Source of the DNA: SHLQ01 sp964494395
GTDB taxonomy: Bacteria; Actinomycetota; Acidimicrobiia; Acidimicrobiales; SHLQ01
NCBI GenBank assembly: GCA_964494395.1
Contig: CAZBTI010000024.1
Coordinates: 1-35,371, forward strand
Length of the DNA stretch: 35,371 bases
Direction: 5' to 3'
The translations under genes and the position numbers were made by a program. Each line of letters begins with the position of its first letter. Within the stretch, counting starts at the first letter, position 1. This document shows positions 31,120 through 35,371 of the stretch, in pieces. The notes beneath the pieces are model-generated. The model made no database searches. It worked only from the letters and a program-made list of their open reading frames with translations, and was not told the DNA's origin.

Positions 31120-32772
31120 GTGACTGACCCGCTCGAACAAGAACCACAGCCTGAAGGCGAGCAATTAGCTGCCCCAAAGGCGGAGCAGCTTCGCTTTAAT
31201 ACTGTCCTGAGCGCGGCCAGATGGCTCGCTGGAAGCACGTTCCGACGACACCCCATCCGCATAGCCGTCGTGGCAATCGCGCAAGTATTTGGCGCACTTG
31301 GCACAGCACTCGGGACGGTCGCCGTGTTCTTCTACATCCGCGCCGCCGTCGGTGACGGATCACTCGGCCGCATCAATATCGAGATTGAGACTGCTAGCGA
31401 ACCAGGAACCGCAAGTATCTTTCTGATCTCTGTCATGGCGGTCATTCTTTTGGCTGCGGGCGCCGTTTGGCAAAGCGAGAAGGCTCTCGCCGAACTCGCC
31501 CGCCAACAAGCAAGCGTCCTTCGAGAAATGCTTCTACGACTCATCGACGATCCGCTCAGTAAGGACTGGCAGGACCAGGCGGGTTTCCGTCGTCCGACAA
31601 TCGAGCTGCAACAAATTCTGATCCAGCGCGTGCGCTCGATGACCATCGCACTCACCGATGTGCTCTCGTTAGCACCCGCTTTGGCAGTGTTGCTTTTCTC
31701 GTTGGGCGTAGCTCTCTACATCGACGCCCTTGCTGCCCTCATCCTTCTGCCATTCATTGCCGGATTTGGATTGGTTAGTGAGCGGATCAACCGCCGAGTG
31801 CAAACACTGACCGCCACCTATGAGAGTCGTCAGCAGCGGACACGAGACATTATGGCCGAGCAGCTCGATGACCTCTTCACAGGGCGGATCGCTCATGAAG
31901 AGGTTTCCCTCTCTCGTCCGTTCGCCGACGATGGCTTGTTTCATGACCGTCAACTGCAAACCACCAAACTTCGTCTCTTGGGTCTTGTAAGTGGCGCCGT
32001 ACTCTTCGCTCTCACCGCCGCGTTCTTCATCATCTTCCGCGGTGTAGAGAACCTCTCGGTAGAAGCGATTATCGCCTATATCTATGCGATCCGATTCGCC
32101 ACAAGGTCAGCTGAACAGATTCTCAAGGCTCTCGCTCAGGTCAGCAGACGATTCGAGGATATGACTGCGGTCAGCGGCTTCTTGGAGAAAATGGATCGTC
32201 ATCGTTCGGAAAATCTCAACCAGCGCCAAACGCAACCGTTCACGACTTCGCTCACCATCTGCCACGAGCAAAAGTGCTCCGAGGTGAGGATGGGCGAACC
32301 GGTGATCGTGCTTTCAGACGAGCCAGTAGACGAAAAGAGCGCTTTCCGGGTTCTACGAATCCTCTCGAAATCCGCTGATCAGTCCTCGGTAGATCTGACC
32401 GAAGGAGCTCGGATCATCCGCTTCGAATCCGACACTCCAACTCATGATGTTCTTGGAGAAACGAGTGTCCGCGTCCTGATCACTGACGATCCTTTAATCC
32501 AAAGCGAGCGGGACGACAAGGTATTCACTTTCGTCATGCACAATCGCCCAAAGGTCCTCTTGGCCGGCCGAGTAAAGGCATCAGCTGACGACTTCGGACC
32601 CGCATTCGTCATACAAGGTGGACGCATTGCTTGGACAGGTTCGGTCGCTGAGGCCAGCGAGGATTCCGAACGAATCCGAGAACTGTTGCGAAAGCGACCG
32701 AACACCAAGAAGGCACGCCGGAGCGCAGCGAATACATCGACAGATAAGTCCGTAGACTCCGCTCTGCGCTGA
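31120..32772 (+). CDS. ABC-exporter-like membrane protein with degenerate ATPase domain
   Basis: The 550-residue protein has the membrane-domain layout of a type 1 ABC exporter: hydrophobic helices at about 47-76, 98-117, 175-200, 202-220 and 286-306, and the connecting helices and final segment (ILKALAQVSRRFEDMTAVSGFLE) typical of that fold. After residue 388 a shortened nucleotide-binding domain seems to follow. MGEPVIVLSDEPVDEKSAFRVL aligns in position with a Walker A region, keeping KS but none of the glycines. VRVLITDDPLIQ resembles Walker B, FVMHN the H-loop, and IQGGRIAWTGS the end of such domains. No LSGGQ signature is present. It starts at GTG 31120. It is either a pseudo-transporter or a partner subunit for another ATPase. 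Confidence 0.72.
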   Translation: MTDPLEQEPQPEGEQLAAPKAEQLRFNTVLSAARWLAGSTFRRHPIRIAVVAIAQVFGALGTALGTVAVFFYIRAAVGDGSLGRINIEIETASEPGTASIFLISVMAVILLAAGAVWQSEKALAELARQQASVLREMLLRLIDDPLSKDWQDQAGFRRPTIELQQILIQRVRSMTIALTDVLSLAPALAVLLFSLGVALYIDALAALILLPFIAGFGLVSERINRRVQTLTATYESRQQRTRDIMAEQLDDLFTGRIAHEEVSLSRPFADDGLFHDRQLQTTKLRLLGLVSGAVLFALTAAFFIIFRGVENLSVEAIIAYIYAIRFATRSAEQILKALAQVSRRFEDMTAVSGFLEKMDRHRSENLNQRQTQPFTTSLTICHEQKCSEVRMGEPVIVLSDEPVDEKSAFRVLRILSKSADQSSVDLTEGARIIRFESDTPTHDVLGETSVRVLITDDPLIQSERDDKVFTFVMHNRPKVLLAGRVKASADDFGPAFVIQGGRIAWTGSVAEASEDSERIRELLRKRPNTKKARRSAANTSTDKSVDSALR

Positions 32773-32794
32773 ACAAACACTTGAGAGACAAGCC

Positions 32795-33541
32795 TTGCTA
32801 AACCAATCGATAGTCTTCACGACCGTCCATAAGGGTGCTTCAACCTTCATTGCCGACGAACTCGGCAGAGCATTAGTCGCCTCCCCTGAGTATCGGGACT
32901 ACCGCCCGGTGGGCGCTCTGCGCCTGAAGGGCCAAGAGATTGCAACGATGAGTCCATGGCCCACAAGCGGACTCGTCGGCGTGCGCATCTACCCAGCAGA
33001 GTTGATCCAACTGATCCGGGACAACCCAGACTTCGAAGGCTTCGCCGACGAAGCGGTCTTCGTGTTTGTTCAGAGGGATCCACGCGACACCGCCGTCTCA
33101 CTCTTCTACTCCAAGGCATATAGCCACACGCCGAACGTACTCAACAAAGAGAAGTTCGTCCTCGAACGAGAACGGCTCCAGGCCATGACGCCCCTCGAGG
33201 GAGTACGCGAACTCACCGAGAAGACAGCGATCAGGGAATTCAAGCGCCTCCATCAGCTTCATCGGAAACACGGCGGCTTGTTGACCCGCTACGAGGACCT
33301 CGTCACCGACCCGGTCACATGGTTCCGGTCGGTTGGAGAGCATGCGAGTTGGACCGACGAGTTTACCAACGCCATAGCTGCGCGGTTCGAAGGAAGCTTT
33401 GCTCCGCCATCGGCCGAAGACCCGCTACGACACAAGCGCCGAATCACTCCAGGAAACTGGCGAGAGGTCTTCGACGATGACCTTCTCGATCACTTTGATT
33501 CAGAGATCGGCACACTCATGCAGGCAAACGGCTACACCTAA
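32795..33541 (+). CDS. Sulfotransferase domain protein (F)
   Basis: This 248-residue protein shows the classic sulfotransferase pattern. The PAPS loop is VFTTVHKGASTFIADEL (K13), the 3'-phosphate site is VFVQRDPRDTAVSLFYS (R94, S102), and the C-terminal PAPS-binding region is RRITPGNWREVFDDDLLDHF, equivalent to RKGxxGDWK. Middle features (TRYEDLVTDPVTWF) also match carbohydrate or small-molecule sulfotransferases. It begins at a TTG (32795) with GAGAG 7 nt upstream; no better start exists before the P-loop. It sits 22 bp after the ABC-like gene and 10 bp before a GT2 gene, so the sulfated product is probably made by that GT2 enzyme. The acceptor is unknown. Confidence 0.85.
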   Translation: MLNQSIVFTTVHKGASTFIADELGRALVASPEYRDYRPVGALRLKGQEIATMSPWPTSGLVGVRIYPAELIQLIRDNPDFEGFADEAVFVFVQRDPRDTAVSLFYSKAYSHTPNVLNKEKFVLERERLQAMTPLEGVRELTEKTAIREFKRLHQLHRKHGGLLTRYEDLVTDPVTWFRSVGEHASWTDEFTNAIAARFEGSFAPPSAEDPLRHKRRITPGNWREVFDDDLLDHFDSEIGTLMQANGYT

Positions 33542-33551
33542 CGGAGCTCAG

Positions 33552-34466
33552 GTGCCCGAACTATCCGAGGCCCGCAGACGGGCACCATGGAAGACCGGCC
33601 TCGGTCAACTCCGTCAATACCCACCTGCGCCACTCGCCTTGGCCCAAGTCGTAGAGACCCTACCGATGCCGGCGGGTCCGACAATCTCCATTTGCACGCC
33701 GTCGTTCAATCAGGCCGAGTTTCTTGATTCGACCATCGACAGCGTCATGTCCCAGGGCTACCCCGCACTCGACTACTGGGTACAGGACGGGGCTTCAACC
33801 GATGACACCCAAGGCGTCTTGTCGCGGTGGGGAACCAAAGGATTGCGCTACGAAAGCGTCCCCGACGACGGCCAGGCCGATGCCATCAACCGAGGCTTTG
33901 CGCGCCTGAGCGGCGACATCATGGCGTGGTTGAACAGCGACGACCTCCTGCTCCCAGGGTCACTGGCATCTGTTGCTCGTGTGTTTCTCGAAAACCCAGA
34001 CGTAGACGTGGTCTACGGGCATCGAATTCTCATCGATGGGGCAGGACACGACATTGGACGCTGGATCCTGCCAAAGCACGAGGGTGACGTCCTGTCGTGG
34101 GCAGACTACATCCCCCAAGAGACCATGTTCTGGAGACGTGAGCTCTGGGATGCGGTCGGCGGGCAACTGGACACGACGTTCCAGTTCGCCCTGGACTGGG
34201 ATCTCATTCTTCGCTTTCGAGATGCCGGCGCCAAGTTTCATCGGATACCAAGGTTTCTTGGTGCGTTCCGAATTCATGAAGAACAGAAGACGTCCGCGGA
34301 GATGGAGTCGCTCGGAGCGAAGGAAATGGCGCTGCTACGTCAGCGAGCGACGGGAAGAGCCGTTTCGCAGGCGGAAGCATCGAGCCAGGTCAAGAGCTAC
34401 CTCGCGAGGGCGACGGCGTACTCGGCGATGTGGAAGGTCGGGCTCGTCGACTACGGGAACCTTTAA
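33552..34466 (+). CDS. Glycosyltransferase family 2 (GT-A)
   Basis: A 304-residue GT2 transferase with TISICTPSFNQAEFLDSTID, LDYWVQDGASTDDTQG, DGQADAINRGFARLSGDIM and AWLNSDDLLLPGS (metal site NSDD). Acceptor-side motifs are QETMFWRRELWDAVGG and FALDWDLILRFRDAG. The frame is open to 33399, but that would overlap the sulfotransferase. GTG 33552 has GGAG 5 nt upstream and lies 10 bp after the previous stop, so I use it. There is no membrane segment. Its closest look-alike in the window is the GT2 gene at 29464. It is the last gene of the plus-strand operon and converges on the sulfotransferase at 34515. Confidence 0.9.
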   Translation: MPELSEARRRAPWKTGLGQLRQYPPAPLALAQVVETLPMPAGPTISICTPSFNQAEFLDSTIDSVMSQGYPALDYWVQDGASTDDTQGVLSRWGTKGLRYESVPDDGQADAINRGFARLSGDIMAWLNSDDLLLPGSLASVARVFLENPDVDVVYGHRILIDGAGHDIGRWILPKHEGDVLSWADYIPQETMFWRRELWDAVGGQLDTTFQFALDWDLILRFRDAGAKFHRIPRFLGAFRIHEEQKTSAEMESLGAKEMALLRQRATGRAVSQAEASSQVKSYLARATAYSAMWKVGLVDYGNL

Positions 34467-34514
34467 GACCAGCCGCCGACCGATATTGCCGACGCTGTAC
34501 TGACGTGTTGTGAG

Positions 34515-35371
34515 CTAGCGAGTTGGGTATCCGAAACGTTCGAAATCTTCGTGGTAGAGCTCTTCGACTGCGTCGAGCAACGCTCGGTCATAGAACAGTT
34601 CGTAGTCGGGGCTCTGCTTACGCACATCTCCGCTGAACGAAGAATCCCCGACGAACTCTTCCAACTTCTCATCGGAGCTCGAATCGTGGTGCGAGGAACG
34701 AAGCGCCGAGAGGTCAACCGGTTCCAGTCCAGCAGCCTTCTCGAACTTCGGTATCTCGGTCATCGACTGTTCGAGCTGGATGATGGTCGCGTCGTCGAAG
34801 TATCCCGCTTTCTCAGCCGGTTGAGTTTGCGGGCGCCAGTGCACGTTTACCAAGTCCACATCTGTCGCAAGAAGATCAGTGATGAACTCGCGAAACGAAA
34901 GTGAGTCTCGATTGTGAAACACGATTTCTCGATCTCGCTGCATCGAGCTATTTCGGCCGCTCAAGGCGAGGTAGTGCAAGTAGGAACTCACCGCACGGTC
35001 ATATGGGTTACGAGCAACCCGCATCTTTCGAAACGTCTTATTGTCATTGGAGAACGCAATCGCCGATTCAACAGATTCTGGCGATGACTGAAACGGGCGG
35101 CGCTGAAGGTGGATCCATCCGTCCAACTCAATTCCCAACTGCTGAAAGAACCATTTCGACACGAAGCTGCAGCCGGACTTTGGCGACCACACGACAGCGA
35201 TGCCGAGCGACTTGCTGATGAGCGGGCGAGGATTGATCCAGAGTTCGGGGAGAACGCCCTCTGGTGCTGTGCGAACTCGATCTTTGCGCGGTTGTCGCTC
35301 TTTGCGAGGGGCCCTGCTCTGCTGACGAGCTTCGGCCCGCTCTTTTTGGCGTAGGGAACGCTGTTCTGCTT
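34515..35371 (-). CDS. Sulfotransferase-like protein (G), 5' end beyond the window
   Basis: The frame is open from the stop at 34515 to the right edge, giving about 284 residues without a forced start. The PAPS loop GIAVVWSPKSGCSFVSKWFF and the 3'-phosphate motif MRVARNPYDRAVSSYLHYL identify a carbohydrate-type sulfotransferase (family 2-like). A GTG at 35192 is the first obvious start inside, but it would remove the first beta strand (GIAVV), so the true start is upstream. The added N-terminus is low-complexity and strongly basic (QKERAEARQQSRAPRKERQP, then RKDRVR). The gene therefore runs off the window or is fused to something upstream. It converges on the GT2 gene at 33552-34466. Confidence 0.75.
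   Translation of the reverse strand, partial: AEQRSLRQKERAEARQQSRAPRKERQPRKDRVRTAPEGVLPELWINPRPLISKSLGIAVVWSPKSGCSFVSKWFFQQLGIELDGWIHLQRRPFQSSPESVESAIAFSNDNKTFRKMRVARNPYDRAVSSYLHYLALSGRNSSMQRDREIVFHNRDSLSFREFITDLLATDVDLVNVHWRPQTQPAEKAGYFDDATIIQLEQSMTEIPKFEKAAGLEPVDLSALRSSHHDSSSDEKLEEFVGDSSFSGDVRKQSPDYELFYDRALLDAVEELYHEDFERFGYPTR

Noticed and set aside
1..35371. CRISPR arrays, tRNA or rRNA genes, transposases, phage genes
   Set aside because: I looked for regularly spaced repeats, cloverleaf patterns and transposase or integrase motifs; only XerC, a chromosomal housekeeping recombinase, was found.

Overview
The window looks like one scaffold piece from an actinobacterial genome, most likely a metagenome-assembled one. 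The strongest lineage signal is the left end, where the minus strand carries, in transcription order, yraN, yifB/comM, dprA, xerC, whiG, an M23-like gene and rpsB. That is the conserved order of Streptomyces and other Actinobacteria. GTG and TTG starts are frequent and base composition is moderately GC-rich by eye. A marine or aquatic Acidimicrobiia-type organism is my inference and is not proven by the sequence. Two runs of exactly 100 N (5738-5837 and 21273-21372) are each flanked by a perfect direct repeat (44 and 55 bp). This is the pattern of contig ends that overlap but were scaffolded without merging.

Region 1 (1-6704) is the housekeeping block: partial rpsB, a secreted degenerate M23 protein, the sigma factor WhiG, the tyrosine recombinase XerC, DprA, the AAA+ protein YifB/ComM, and YraN. 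Inserted between yifB and yraN are a lone lipoprotein cytochrome c and, on the opposite strand, a 36-residue single-helix membrane protein.

Region 2 (6747-35371) is a surface-glycan locus of about 28.6 kb. A left minus-strand operon, rfbA-rfbC-rfbB plus a sulfotransferase, makes a dTDP-6-deoxyhexose precursor. No rmlD reductase is in view. A long, tightly packed minus-strand operon runs from 29308 down to 11408 (13 genes, several overlapping by 1-20 bp). It starts with fcl and gmd (GDP-L-fucose synthesis) and continues with glycosyltransferases, some carrying extra domains, a coiled-coil protein, a giant sulfotransferase/coiled-coil/glycosyltransferase fusion, a GT2-GT4 fusion, sulfotransferases, a methyltransferase, a sugar-nucleotide epimerase/dehydratase and two unrecognised proteins. 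A plus-strand operon (30653-34466) holds an unknown protein, an ABC-exporter-like membrane protein whose ATPase domain is degenerate, a sulfotransferase and a GT2 enzyme. Single genes on both strands (10584-11360, 29464-30477, 34515-35371) complete the set.

The most striking property is the density of sulfotransferase-type P-loop domains: seven in 28.6 kb, three of them close paralogues. Together with the fucose and rhamnose-type precursor genes, this suggests synthesis of a sulfated, deoxysugar-containing and possibly methylated surface polysaccharide or glycoprotein glycan. No flippase, polymerase, intact ABC ATPase or PAPS-synthesis gene is visible, so export and sulfate activation must be encoded elsewhere or work in an unfamiliar way.
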